From Rhizobium rhizoryzae (lineage in GTDB: Bacteria; Pseudomonadota; Alphaproteobacteria; Rhizobiales; Rhizobiaceae): 64,000 nucleotides of DNA. Below, piece by piece: positions 35,603 to 45,171 of this stretch. Under the pieces are notes generated by a model. The model was not told the origin of the DNA, did not search any database, and saw only the letters and a program-made list of their open reading frames with translations. Each line of letters opens with the position of its first letter. Position 1 is the stretch's first letter. The position numbers were made by a program, and so were the translations under genes. Where the stretch lies: NCBI RefSeq assembly GCF_011046895.1, contig NZ_CP049250.1, positions 1 to 64,000 of the forward strand, read 5' to 3'.

Positions 35603-37000
35603 TTGCAATATATCTCTACACGTGGTGATGCGCCCGCTCTTGGTTTTCGCGATGCCCTGCTGGCAGGTCTTGCCCGCGACGGCGGCCTTTATCTGCCGGA
35701 AACCTGGCCACAGCTTTCCAAAAAGGAAATCCGCAACCTGCGAGGCAAAAGCTATCAGGATGTAGCCTTCGCAGTTCTTTCGCATTTCACCGGCGATGAA
35801 ATTCCAGCTGACGCCCTGAAATCCATGATCGACGAGGCCTATGCCACCTTCCGGCATCCGGCTATTGCGCCCCTCGTGCAGGTTGGCCCCAACGATTATG
35901 TGCTGGAACTCTTCCACGGCACGACGCTGGCCTTCAAGGACGTGGCCATGCAGCTGCTGGCCCGCCTGATGGATTATGTTCTGGCCGAGCGCGGCGAGCG
36001 TGCGACAATCGTCGGTGCAACATCCGGCGATACGGGCGGCGCGGCCATCGACGCCTTTGCCGGACGCGAGCGCACGGACGTGTTCATTCTGTTCCCGCAT
36101 GGCAAGGTTTCGCCGGTGCAGCAGCGGCAGATGACGACCTCGGGACACGCCAATGTGCATGCCGTTGCCGTTCATGGCAATTTCGACGACTGCCAGGATC
36201 TGGTGAAGGCGATGTTCAACGACGTATCTTTCCGCGAAAGCGTGAAGCTGTCGGGCGTCAACTCCATCAACTGGGCGCGCATCATGGCGCAGGTTGTCTA
36301 TTACTTCACATCCGCCATTTCGCTCGGCGCGCCGGATCGCAAGGTCTCGTTTACGGTGCCAACCGGCAATTTCGGCGACATTTTCGCCGGTTATGTGGCC
36401 AAGCGCATGGGCCTGCCGATCGACCGGCTGGTGATCGCCACCAATGACAACGACATTCTGGCGCGTACGCTGAAGACCGGCCGCTACGAGATGAAGCCGG
36501 TGGTGGCAACCACCTCGCCCTCCATGGACATCCAGATCTCGTCGAACTTCGAGCGGCTTCTGTTTGAATCCTACGGTCGCGATTCGGCAGCGGTTCGTTC
36601 GGCCATGTCGGGCCTGCGTCAATCAGGAGCCTTCGAGATCCAGCCGGAGGCGCTGAAGGCCATCCGCCGCGAATTCAAGGCCGGTCGGGCCACGCAGAAA
36701 CAGGTGGCTGAGACCATTCGCGCGACCCTTGCCGAGACCGGCTACCTGCTTGATCCGCATACGGCGACGGGAATTTTCGTCGCCTCCAAGAACGCAAAGG
36801 GCACCAGCCCCATGGTGACACTTGCAACCGCGCACCCGGCCAAGTTCCAGGCAGCCGTAGAATCTGCTTGCGGAATTCATCCGGCGCTCCCATCATGGAT
36901 GGGAGATCTGATGAGTAGGGAGGAGCACTTCGACCTGTTGGAACCCGAGCTGAAGGCGGTGGAAGCATTCATCAGCCAGCACGCGCGGGCCAAGGCTTGA
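35603..37000 (+). CDS. thrC: Threonine synthase
   Basis: 465 residues. It converts O-phosphohomoserine to threonine with PLP. The N-terminus YISTRGDAPALGFRDALLAGLARDGGLYLP matches ThrC directly after a TTG codon at 35603 that has AGGAA seven bases upstream, so TTG is taken as the start; no ATG is in place. The PLP lysine is in FHGTTLAFKDVAMQ, and GATSGDTGGAA and VPTGNFGDIFAGY are cofactor phosphate-binding loops. The start of an M16 peptidase lies 46 bp downstream, probably in the same transcript. thrB is elsewhere in the window (50.3-51.3 kb). Confidence 0.95.
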   Translation: MQYISTRGDAPALGFRDALLAGLARDGGLYLPETWPQLSKKEIRNLRGKSYQDVAFAVLSHFTGDEIPADALKSMIDEAYATFRHPAIAPLVQVGPNDYVLELFHGTTLAFKDVAMQLLARLMDYVLAERGERATIVGATSGDTGGAAIDAFAGRERTDVFILFPHGKVSPVQQRQMTTSGHANVHAVAVHGNFDDCQDLVKAMFNDVSFRESVKLSGVNSINWARIMAQVVYYFTSAISLGAPDRKVSFTVPTGNFGDIFAGYVAKRMGLPIDRLVIATNDNDILARTLKTGRYEMKPVVATTSPSMDIQISSNFERLLFESYGRDSAAVRSAMSGLRQSGAFEIQPEALKAIRREFKAGRATQKQVAETIRATLAETGYLLDPHTATGIFVASKNAKGTSPMVTLATAHPAKFQAAVESACGIHPALPSWMGDLMSREEHFDLLEPELKAVEAFISQHARAKA

Positions 37001-37046
37001 ACCATTGCTCTTGGGTAGACAGGTCAGAGTGCCGGAAAGACCAACG

Positions 37047-38345
37047 ATGAATGTTGAAATCACCCGGCTTGCCTCCGGGTTGACCGTAGTGACGCAGAAC
37101 ATGCCGCATCTGGAAAGCGTGGCACTCGGCGTCTGGATCAAATCGGGCTCGCGCAATGAAACCGTAGACGAACACGGCATTGCGCATCTCCTGGAGCACA
37201 TGGCCTTCAAGGGCACCGCGCGACGCAGCGCCCGTGACATTGCCGAGGAGATCGAGAATGTGGGCGGCGAACTCAACGCCGCCACGTCTACCGAAACCAC
37301 CTCTTATTATGCACGCGTCCTGAAGGACCATGTGCCGCTAGCAATCGACATTCTGGCGGACATCCTGACGGAATCCTCTTTCGACGAGGAAGAGCTGGAG
37401 CGCGAAAAGCACGTCATCCTGCAGGAAATCGGTGCGGCTAACGATACGCCAGATGATGTGGTGTTCGACCGCTTCTCGGAGGTTGCCTATCGCGGGCAGA
37501 CGATCGGTCGCCCGATACTCGGCACGCCGGAGACGGTGAAAGGCTTCCAGCCGGACCAGATCCGCGCCTATCTTTCGCGCAACTACACCACCGACCGCAT
37601 GTTCATCGTCGCCGCCGGCGCCGTGGACCACGATACGCTGGTGAAACAGGTGGAAGATCGCTTCTCCCTGTTGCCGACCACGCCTTCCGCGCCGCCAGTG
37701 TTCGAGCCTGCCCGCTATCTGGGTGGCGAAGTGCGCGAGATGCGTGACCTGATGGACACGCAATTGCTGCTCGGCTTCGAGGGCAAGGCCTACCACGCGC
37801 GCGACTTCTACTGCTCGCAAATCCTGGCAAACATTCTGGGCGGCGGCATGTCGTCGCGTCTGTTCCAGGAGATCCGCGAACATCGGGGGCTCTGCTATTC
37901 GGTCTACGCCTTCCACTGGGGCTTTTCCGATACGGGCGTCTTCGGCGTTCATGCGGCAACCGGTGGCGAAGACCTGCCGGAACTAGTGCCGGTGATCCTG
38001 CAGGAGCTTCGCAAGTCCTCGGAATTCATCGACAACCAGGAAATCGATCGCGCCCGCGCCCAGATCCGCGCCCAGCTTCTGATGGGGCAGGAAAGCCCGG
38101 CTGCCCGCGCGGGGCAGATTGCCCGGCAGATGATCCTGCATGGCCGCATCATTCCGAACAATGAAATGATGGAACGTCTTGCAGGGATCACGACTTCGCG
38201 ATTGACGGATCTTGCCGGACGGCTGTTTTTCGATACAGTCCCCACATTGTCCGCCATCGGCCCGGTCGAGAAACTGGCGCCGCTATCGGACATCACGGCG
38301 GCACTTTCTTCGCCGCAGATCAAGTCTCAGATCGCAGCCGGTTGA
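37047..38345 (+). CDS. M16-family zinc peptidase (mitochondrial processing peptidase-like)
   Basis: 432 residues. The inverted zinc motif HLLEHM (HxxEH) is at about residues 56-61, with the third ligand in the GGELNAATSTETTSYYA region. The second M16 domain has GGGMSSRLFQEIREHRGLCYSVYAF. It resembles the beta subunit of mitochondrial processing peptidase and single-gene bacterial PqqL/YmxG-type proteases. It lies between thrC and an acetyltransferase in one direction. Cytoplasmic; no signal peptide. Confidence 0.92.
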   Translation: MNVEITRLASGLTVVTQNMPHLESVALGVWIKSGSRNETVDEHGIAHLLEHMAFKGTARRSARDIAEEIENVGGELNAATSTETTSYYARVLKDHVPLAIDILADILTESSFDEEELEREKHVILQEIGAANDTPDDVVFDRFSEVAYRGQTIGRPILGTPETVKGFQPDQIRAYLSRNYTTDRMFIVAAGAVDHDTLVKQVEDRFSLLPTTPSAPPVFEPARYLGGEVREMRDLMDTQLLLGFEGKAYHARDFYCSQILANILGGGMSSRLFQEIREHRGLCYSVYAFHWGFSDTGVFGVHAATGGEDLPELVPVILQELRKSSEFIDNQEIDRARAQIRAQLLMGQESPAARAGQIARQMILHGRIIPNNEMMERLAGITTSRLTDLAGRLFFDTVPTLSAIGPVEKLAPLSDITAALSSPQIKSQIAAG

Positions 38346-38399
38346 TGGCGGTGGCTTCTCCTGCGCCCGTTGCAAGGAAAACGGGCGCGGCGAGGCAGA

Positions 38400-39017
38400 A
38401 TGGGGTGGTTATTGGTGTTTCGGTTTCTGTCGCGCCAGCCGGAGTCCCCAGAGCTCTACGGAGATCATATTCTCTTGCGCCTGCCGCGCTATCAGGACTA
38501 CGCCGCCTGGTATGCACTGCGCTCAGAGAGCCGCGCCTTCCTGCAGCCCTGGGAGCCAAGCTGGCGGCATGACGAGTTGACGGAATCGGCGTTTCGGGCA
38601 CGGGTCATCCGTAATTCACAGGAATTCTCGTCGGGGCTCGCGGTGCCACTCTTTATGTTCCGGCGGGAAGACAAGGCCCTCCTGGGCGGCATTACAATCG
38701 GTTACATCCGCAGAGGAGCGGCGCAAAGCTGCATGGTTGGGTACTGGATGGGTGAACGACATGCCGCCAAGGGTCATATGTTTGCCGCAGTCCAGCTGGT
38801 AGTACCCTACATCTTCTCCGGGCTTCAGTTGCACCGTATCGAGGCAGCCTGTATTCCGGAGAACTGGAAGAGCATACGGCTTCTGGAAAAAGCCGGTTTC
38901 GAACGGGAAGGCGTGTTGCGGAAATATCTGAAAATCAACGGCGAGTGGCGCGATCACATCCTCTATTCGCTGATCGAGGGCGATACGGCCGAGCGCGGGA
39001 AGCAGCTGACCCTATGA
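38400..39017 (+). CDS. GNAT-family N-acetyltransferase (RimJ-like)
   Basis: 205 residues from ATG 38400 (GTG 38415 is an alternative). The N-terminal part LYGDHILLRLPRYQDYAAWYALR and the C-terminal YWMGERHAAKGHMFAAVQLVVPYIF...LHRIEAACIPENWKSIRLLEKAGFEREGVLRKYL form the acetyl-CoA-binding fold of RimJ/RimL enzymes that acetylate ribosomal protein N-termini. Its stop overlaps the next start as ATGA, so it is coupled to the GGDEF/EAL gene. Confidence 0.88.
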   Translation: MGWLLVFRFLSRQPESPELYGDHILLRLPRYQDYAAWYALRSESRAFLQPWEPSWRHDELTESAFRARVIRNSQEFSSGLAVPLFMFRREDKALLGGITIGYIRRGAAQSCMVGYWMGERHAAKGHMFAAVQLVVPYIFSGLQLHRIEAACIPENWKSIRLLEKAGFEREGVLRKYLKINGEWRDHILYSLIEGDTAERGKQLTL

Positions 39018-41920
39018 GACGCGATCGCCTCATAGCAGCGGCAGTGTCGCGCGTGCTCGGACTGGTTCTGGCGATCATCATCTCGCTGTCGTCCGTCACG
39101 CAATCCTTCGCCTTCGAGCCGGTCAAGATCTCGCGCGACGACCGCGCGCTGAACCTGACGGCAACAACGGATATCTATGCCAACCAGGGTGAAGCCTTCC
39201 AGGTATCGACCGCGCCCGGAAGCGACGGTATTCGTCGCCGCATCGAGGTTCAGGCCAGCACACCCAACCATCAGGGCGACTGGGCGGTCTTCGCTCTCGC
39301 CAATGTATCCGAGGAGCAGCTGGAGCGCGTGATCGTTGCGCCGCATTTCCGGCTGGTCAATTCCAAGGTCATCTGGCCGGATCTCGGCTCGCAGCGCATC
39401 GATGCCATCACGCCCTCGGAAGGCTTTGCGCTGGATCGGGTGCCGAGCGCGGATGCCGATGTCTTCCGCATCACGCTGAACCCCGGCTCCGTGGTGACCT
39501 TCGTCGCCGAGCTTGCCACCCCTTCCCTGCCGCAGATCTATCTGTGGGAGCCGGATGCCTACAAGGATACGATCAATTCCTTCACGCTCTATCGCGGCAT
39601 CGTGCTGGGCATTGCGGGTCTTCTGGCCGTGTTCCTCACCATTCTCTTCGTGGTGAAGGGTACCTCCATGCTGCCTGCTGCCGCAGCGCTCGCCTGGGCG
39701 GTTCTTGCCTATATCTGCGTGGACTTCGGGTTCCTGGAAAAGCTGATCAGCATCACCTCGAGCGATGTGCGAATATGGCGAGCCTGCGCGGAGGTGGCGC
39801 TGGCATCCTCGCTTGTCATCTTCCTCTTCACCTATCTCAACCTCAATCGCTGGCACGTGCATCTGGGACACGCCACCTTTGCCTGGGTCATCGGCCTTGT
39901 GCTTCTCTACGGCGTTGCGATCTACGATCCCTCGATTGCGTCGGGCATTGCGCGGATCTCGCTTTCGCTGACTGCGACGGCGGGCATTCTTCTGATCGTC
40001 TATCTGGGTCTCAACCGCTACGACCGCGCCATCCTGCTGGTGCCGACCTGGGCCCTGTTCATGGTCTGGCTGTTCGGTGGTTGGCTGACGGTCTCCGGCC
40101 AGCTGGACAATGACATCATCCAGCCTGCACTCGGCGGTGGCCTTGTTCTGATCGTCCTCCTCATCGGCTTCACGGTCATGCAGCACGCCTTCGCGGGTGG
40201 CGCCTATCAGCAAGGTCTGTTTTCCGATCTGGAACGGCAGTCGCTGGCTCTCATGGGCAGCGGCGATACGGTGTGGGACTGGGATGTGGCGCGCGACCGT
40301 CTGGTGACGACGCCGGATGTGGCCGTGCGCCTTGGCATGCAGCTTGGCAGCATGCACGGGCCGGTTCGCAACTGGATACCCCGCCTGCATCCGGATGACC
40401 GTGATCGGTTCAAGGCAACACTCGATGTTCTGCTGGAACAGCGGAAAGGGCGGCTTCACCACGAATTTCGTGTTCGGGCTGAAGACGGCCATTACCATTG
40501 GCTGCAGATCCGCGCGCGGCCCGTGCTGGGCTCGAACGGCGAAATCATCCGCTGCGTCGGCACCATCGTGGACGTGACGGAGCCGAAGAATTCCGTCGAA
40601 CGCCTGCTCTCCGACGCGCTGCACGACAATCTGACCGGCCTGCCGAACCGCCAGCTTTTCCTCGACCGGCTGCAATCGATCCTGTCTATCGCGGCCGGCA
40701 GCGACAACGTCAGACCGACGGTCATGGCGATCGATATCGACCGCTACAAGCAGGTGAACGATGCGCTGGGCATTGCGGCTGGCGACAATATTCTCATCGC
40801 GCTGACACGGCGGTTGCGTCGCCTGCTGAAGCCGCAGGATACGCTGGCGCGCATTTCCGGCGACCAGTTCGGCATCATTCTCGTATCGGAGCGCGACCCG
40901 GCAAAGGTGGCGGATTTCGCCGATGCTGTTGCGCAGGCCATCATGGTGCCGATCAATTTTGCCCAGCGCGAGGTCATTCTCACCGCGTCCGTTGGCCTGT
41001 CTTCCTGGGTGGACCAGCAGGAAAATGCCGTCAGCATGCTGGGCGATGCGGAGCTTGCCATGTACCGGGCCAAGCGCGGCGGCGGCAACAAGGTGGAACC
41101 CTTCCGGCCAGCTTTCCGTGGCAATGATACGCCGGACCGGCTGCAGGTGGAGACGGACCTGCGCCGTGCGCTGGAACGCCGCGAGCTTTCCATGGCCTAT
41201 CAGCCGATCATCCAGCTTTCGGACGGCGAGATCGTCGGTTTCGAGGCCCTTATGCGCTGGAAGCATCCGAAGCGCGGCCTCATTCCGCCCAGCGAGTTCA
41301 TTCCGATTGCGGAGACCTGCGATCTCATCGAGCCGCTCGGCATCTTTGCGCTTGAGTGCGCGACCTCGGATCTCGGCACCTGGGAAAAGGTGACCGGCGA
41401 GTTGCCGATCTTCATGTCGGTGAACCTGTCGAGTGCGCAGCTTCTGAACGCTGATCTCTTTAACGAAATCCGCGCGCTGCTGAACCGCACCGGCTGCGAT
41501 CCGCACCGGCTGAAGCTGGAGCTGACGGAATCCATGATGATGGATAATCCCGAGCAGGCTCGTCTCATTCTCGACAAGCTGAAGGATCTTGGCGTCAGTC
41601 TTGCGCTGGATGACTTCGGAACGGGCTATTCTTCGCTCGGCTATCTGACCCAGTTCCCCTTCGACACGATCAAGATCGACAAATCGCTGGTTCTCGATCA
41701 TTCCGAGCGTGGCGAAGTGCTGCTGCGCTCCATCATCAACATGGTGCGCTCCATGGATATGACAGTCGTGGCGGAAGGTATCGGCACCGATGAGGATGCG
41801 GCTGAACTGGCGCGTCTGGGATGCCCCTATGGTCAGAGCTATCTGTTCGGCGCCCCGATGCCCGCCGATGCGGTGCAAAGGCTGCTGCGTGAACGCTTCC
41901 CCCTCACCCGCCGGGCATGA
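39014..41920 (+). CDS. Membrane GGDEF/EAL protein, probable c-di-GMP phosphodiesterase
   Basis: 968 residues. Order: a signal/TM segment (about 10-32), a periplasmic beta-rich domain (35-190) and seven hydrophobic segments (about 195-400) resembling 7TMR-DISM sensors, then a PAS/PAC domain (about 415-520), GGDEF domain and EAL domain. The GGDEF site reads SGDQF (about residue 614), so cyclase activity is unlikely. The EAL site is complete by eye: FEALMRW (about 743), VNLSS, LELTES, LDDFGTGYSS, IKIDKS and VAEGI. I infer a phosphodiesterase whose GGDEF domain is regulatory. ATGA overlap with the upstream acetyltransferase gene. Confidence 0.92.
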   Translation: MRRDRLIAAAVSRVLGLVLAIIISLSSVTQSFAFEPVKISRDDRALNLTATTDIYANQGEAFQVSTAPGSDGIRRRIEVQASTPNHQGDWAVFALANVSEEQLERVIVAPHFRLVNSKVIWPDLGSQRIDAITPSEGFALDRVPSADADVFRITLNPGSVVTFVAELATPSLPQIYLWEPDAYKDTINSFTLYRGIVLGIAGLLAVFLTILFVVKGTSMLPAAAALAWAVLAYICVDFGFLEKLISITSSDVRIWRACAEVALASSLVIFLFTYLNLNRWHVHLGHATFAWVIGLVLLYGVAIYDPSIASGIARISLSLTATAGILLIVYLGLNRYDRAILLVPTWALFMVWLFGGWLTVSGQLDNDIIQPALGGGLVLIVLLIGFTVMQHAFAGGAYQQGLFSDLERQSLALMGSGDTVWDWDVARDRLVTTPDVAVRLGMQLGSMHGPVRNWIPRLHPDDRDRFKATLDVLLEQRKGRLHHEFRVRAEDGHYHWLQIRARPVLGSNGEIIRCVGTIVDVTEPKNSVERLLSDALHDNLTGLPNRQLFLDRLQSILSIAAGSDNVRPTVMAIDIDRYKQVNDALGIAAGDNILIALTRRLRRLLKPQDTLARISGDQFGIILVSERDPAKVADFADAVAQAIMVPINFAQREVILTASVGLSSWVDQQENAVSMLGDAELAMYRAKRGGGNKVEPFRPAFRGNDTPDRLQVETDLRRALERRELSMAYQPIIQLSDGEIVGFEALMRWKHPKRGLIPPSEFIPIAETCDLIEPLGIFALECATSDLGTWEKVTGELPIFMSVNLSSAQLLNADLFNEIRALLNRTGCDPHRLKLELTESMMMDNPEQARLILDKLKDLGVSLALDDFGTGYSSLGYLTQFPFDTIKIDKSLVLDHSERGEVLLRSIINMVRSMDMTVVAEGIGTDEDAAELARLGCPYGQSYLFGAPMPADAVQRLLRERFPLTRRA

Positions 41921-42053
41921 TGGCAAAGGTTCAGAAGATCATCCTCGTCGGAAAAATCCTCTTCACAATCCTGCCTTGATTGAGGTGATATGAGGCCCGT
42001 GCGATGATCGCGCGCCTGCCTTTCTTATCACCTCCATCACAACGAGGCTGCCT

Positions 42054-42935
42054 ATGGCCGAAACGGATGCTTCCATGACCTCCGACGACGAGGACATGCC
42101 GACTGCCGCCACCATGGAAACCGATCCCGACACGGGCGTGGTGACGATAAAGCGCAAGCTGATCCGCGATGCCGTCACCGGCCAGCAGTTGAAACGGCGC
42201 GATGCGGTCAACATCGAAAACATGCGCCCGGCTCTGGTGGATTTCATCCGGCAGGATCACCCGGACATTCCCCATAGAGGCTTTCTCAGTCGCAAGCTCA
42301 TCGAGAAATATCGCAGCCGCTTCATCTCGGAACTGCTGCGCGAGGAGCGAGGCGAGCTTTCCGTCCTCGAGAACGAGGTTATCGAGAGCCTCGAAAGCCA
42401 CGATACGCTGACGGAGAACATCGAAGACGATTACGAGGAAAAGCGCTCGCTGGGTGACCGCGTTGCCGATGGCGTGGCCAGTTTCGGCGGAAGCTGGACC
42501 TTCATCATCTCCTTCTGCGCCTTTCTGGCCGTCTGGATGATGATCAACCTGGTCCTCGGTGCGAACGAGGCCTTCGACGCCTATCCTTTCATTTTGCTCA
42601 ATCTGGTGCTCTCCACCATCGCAGCACTTCAGGCGCCGGTGATCATGATGAGCCAGCGGCGGCAGGAGCAGAAAGACCGGCTGCGGGCGCTGAACGATTA
42701 CAAAGTGAACCTGAAGGCCGAACTGGAAATCCGCCACCTGCATGAAAAGGTGGATCATCTCCTCAACCGGCAATGGGAACGCCTGACAGAGATCCAGCAG
42801 ATCCAGATCGAAATGATGCGCGATCAGGCCAAGAAGACAGAGCGCGCGCTGAAGGCAGTAAAAAGCGCCAAGCCACCGCAGAAAAAGGCAAAGGCCCCGG
42901 CAGCAGCGCCGGAGCCTTCAGATGGATCGCAATAG
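42054..42935 (+). CDS. DUF1003 membrane protein
   Basis: 293 residues. An acidic N-terminus is followed by a conserved block (RPALVDFIRQDHPDIPHRGFLSRKLIEKYRSRFI), then two TM helices (about 142-165 and 175-200) with the DUF1003 signature GSWTFIISFCAFLAVWM...DAYPFILLNLVLSTIAALQAPVIMMSQ. The tail is a charged coiled coil ending in a Lys/Ala/Pro-rich stretch. The family is a widespread cytoplasmic-membrane protein of unknown function. GAGG precedes the ATG. Confidence 0.87.
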   Translation: MAETDASMTSDDEDMPTAATMETDPDTGVVTIKRKLIRDAVTGQQLKRRDAVNIENMRPALVDFIRQDHPDIPHRGFLSRKLIEKYRSRFISELLREERGELSVLENEVIESLESHDTLTENIEDDYEEKRSLGDRVADGVASFGGSWTFIISFCAFLAVWMMINLVLGANEAFDAYPFILLNLVLSTIAALQAPVIMMSQRRQEQKDRLRALNDYKVNLKAELEIRHLHEKVDHLLNRQWERLTEIQQIQIEMMRDQAKKTERALKAVKSAKPPQKKAKAPAAAPEPSDGSQ

Positions 42936-42938
42936 GGA

Positions 42939-44000
42939 TCAGTGTTTTCCGTGTACCAGGCCGTGGATGAATTCCAGCTTGGCCACGACCGTGGGCGTCA
43001 GGATGAAGGGATAGAGATCCGGCACGCCCATGGACCGGTGGATACTGTTGAGTGCCACTGAAAAGGGAATCCAGACGTCCACCAATTGTGCTGCATCTCT
43101 CGCCTTGTAGGGATTGAAGGCAACCTCTGACGCAAGATCCTCATGGCCGCGCGGTTCGATGGCAATGCCGAAAGAGCGAGCAGTTTCCAGCGTATCCACG
43201 ATGTGGAGATAATGCGCGAAGCTTTCGGCGAAATCTTCCCACGGATGGGTGCTGGCATAGGTGCTGATGAAGCTCTCCTGCCAATTTGGCGGCGGGCCTT
43301 GTTCGTAGTTGCGGCGCAGGGCTTCGCTATAATCTTCGGTCTCATCGCCAAAGGCCAGCCGGAAAGGCCCTAGTCGGTCGCGATCGCGCACGAGCTTGTC
43401 CCACATATAGTGGCCCGTCTCGTGGCGGAAGTGACCGAGCATGGTGCGGTAGGGCTCGTTCATGGAGACACGAACCTGCTCACGCGTGGCATCATCGGCT
43501 TCCGCAGCACGAATTGCGATCAAACCATCCTCATGGCCTGTCATGGCCGGAACGACTGTGCCGTCCGGCTGCACTTCATCGACCAGAAAATCGAAGACCA
43601 GACCGCCTTCCGGGTCTTCCTCACGGGTCGTGCGGGGAAGGTCCCACTTCAACATCGAATAGAACAAATGCCGTTGTGCCTGGCTGATCGTGCGCCATTG
43701 CCGCAATCCCTCCTCGGTCGAGGCATCCGGCACCAGACGATTGTGGCGACACGCGACGCAGAATGTTTCTGAACCCTCTGCGGGCATCGTCCAGTTGCAA
43801 ATGTCATTCACTTCGTTCGTGCAGAGGCGCACCTTGTGGTCAGGCCGCGCAATCAGGCGCCAGACACCATCGCCCTCATCTTCCAAAGCATGCATAGCCA
43901 TGCGCTCCGGCACGAATGCAAGCCGGTGGCCGCAGTTTACACAAACCCTGTTGTCGAAATGGATCGACTGACCGCAATGATCGCACTCGAAAAGGCGCAT
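42939..44000 (-). CDS. Putative zinc-dependent metallopeptidase with N-terminal zinc ribbon (DUF2248-like)
   Basis: 353 residues. The N-terminus is a zinc ribbon (CDHCGQ, then CVNCGH at residues 6-23) with a second cysteine set (LCTNE..ICNW..FCVACRHN). The catalytic zincin motif HETGHYMW lies at about residues 190-197, with a downstream EDFAESFAHYLH as likely third-ligand region. The layout matches the conserved zinc-ribbon metallopeptidase family of alphaproteobacteria. Cytoplasmic. Substrate unknown. Its stop is three bases from that of the convergent DUF1003 gene. Confidence 0.85.
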   Translation of the reverse strand: MRLFECDHCGQSIHFDNRVCVNCGHRLAFVPERMAMHALEDEGDGVWRLIARPDHKVRLCTNEVNDICNWTMPAEGSETFCVACRHNRLVPDASTEEGLRQWRTISQAQRHLFYSMLKWDLPRTTREEDPEGGLVFDFLVDEVQPDGTVVPAMTGHEDGLIAIRAAEADDATREQVRVSMNEPYRTMLGHFRHETGHYMWDKLVRDRDRLGPFRLAFGDETEDYSEALRRNYEQGPPPNWQESFISTYASTHPWEDFAESFAHYLHIVDTLETARSFGIAIEPRGHEDLASEVAFNPYKARDAAQLVDVWIPFSVALNSIHRSMGVPDLYPFILTPTVVAKLEFIHGLVHGKH

Positions 44001-44037
44001 CTTTATTTTCCAATGAGGTGATGAGGTAGTCTCATAG

Positions 44038-44070
44038 TAAAAACCTGCTCCGAGGGGACGCGGAACAGGC
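44038..44070 (-). terminator. Rho-independent terminator of the CsbD gene
   Basis: On the minus strand CCTGTTCCG / CGGAGCAGG with one G-T pair, followed by five T residues. Confidence 0.85.
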
Positions 44071-44095
44071 TTTTACGTATTAATTCAGAAAAGTA

Positions 44096-44287
44096 TCAGG
44101 CGCGATCTACGACGTTCTTGACCGCATCCTTTGCTTCACCCTTGGCAACCTGGGTCTTACCCTTGGCTTCCTGGGCAGCGCCCTTCGCTTCAAGCGAGCG
44201 GTTATCGGTCATGTCGCCGACAGCCTGCTTTGTCTTGCCAGCCATTTCGTTAGCCTTGCCGGAAATCTTGTCGCTCATGCTACCCAT
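44096..44287 (-). CDS. CsbD-family stress protein
   Basis: 63 residues, hydrophilic and rich in Lys/Ala/Glu/Gly, with the CsbD pattern SDKISGKANEMAGKTKQAVGDMTDN and repeated KG-A/KGEAKD units. CsbD-like proteins are general-stress proteins of unknown biochemical role in many bacteria. AAGGAG lies upstream of the ATG; a terminator follows. A single-gene unit. Confidence 0.9.
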   Translation of the reverse strand: MGSMSDKISGKANEMAGKTKQAVGDMTDNRSLEAKGAAQEAKGKTQVAKGEAKDAVKNVVDRA

Positions 44288-44395
44288 GGTGTTTTCTCCT
44301 TGATTGGCCTGATCTTTTTCTTCATCAGGCTTCAGTCGGATAACGTACCTTGGTCAAGTTTGTTCCGGATAATTTTAAAATCGTTGCTCTATACT

Positions 44396-45004
44396 TCAGG
44401 CGTGTCCGGCGTTGGGAGACAGAAGCTCAGGGCTGACACCCATCGTCGCAAGCGCCCGCTCATATTTGGCATCAAGAGAGCGGTCGAAGATGAGGCTGTC
44501 GGTCGCCGGGCAGTTGAGCCAGACATTATTGCCGATCTCCGCCTCCAATTGACCTGGACCCCAGCCGGCATAGCCGAGCAGCATTGTCGCCTTCTGCGGG
44601 CCGCGGCCATCATAGATGGCACGCACGATATCCAGCGTCGCAGTGAGCGAGATATCCTCACTGACAGGAATGGTGCTTTCACTGACATAGTCATCGGAAT
44701 GAAGCACGAAACCTCGCCCGGATTCCACCGGACCGCCACTCAGCACCGGAAAGTCCCGTGTGGATGTGGGAAGCATGATTGCATCACTGGCTTCGATGAT
44801 CTTGACGTGCTGCAAAAGCTCCGTGAAGGACACCGCCTGCGCGCGGTTGATAATGAAGCCCATGGCACCCGCCGAGGAATGGGCGCAGATGTAGACCACC
44901 GTGCGGGTGAAATTTCCATCTGCCAGGCACGGCATGGCAATCAGGAACTGACCGTCCAGAAAGCCGCGCTCCCGCTTGTCCTTGATGTGCGAAATCATTG
45001 CCAT
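44396..45004 (-). CDS. YqgE/AlgH family protein (UPF0301)
   Basis: 202 residues (or 200 from ATG 44998, which has better spacing to GGAGG). Family blocks: [42 protein letters not shown], then [16 protein letters not shown], and [19 protein letters not shown]. The biochemical role of YqgE is unsettled. It is divergent from the DsbD-like gene with 167 bp between. Confidence 0.93.
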   Translation of the reverse strand: MAMISHIKDKRERGFLDGQFLIAMPCLADGNFTRTVVYICAHSSAGAMGFIINRAQAVSFTELLQHVKIIEASDAIMLPTSTRDFPVLSGGPVESGRGFVLHSDDYVSESTIPVSEDISLTATLDIVRAIYDGRGPQKATMLLGYAGWGPGQLEAEIGNNVWLNCPATDSLIFDRSLDAKYERALATMGVSPELLSPNAGHA

Positions 45005-45171
45005 GATGCCTCCAGTGTTCGGTTAAACCGGCCCTCGGGGCGGGCGGCGGATGTTTTATTAACACCCTCTCCACCAAGATGGGGCAGGCTGCGCTATCAA
45101 TCAACCGAAAATGAAGAGCCTTGTGACGTTGTGACTGGCAAGGCATCAAGTGCTCGACTAAATCTCCGATC

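Noticed and set aside
38963..41926. 987-codon open frame opposite the GGDEF/EAL gene
   Set aside because: Antisense shadow; the plus-strand protein has complete ordered domains.
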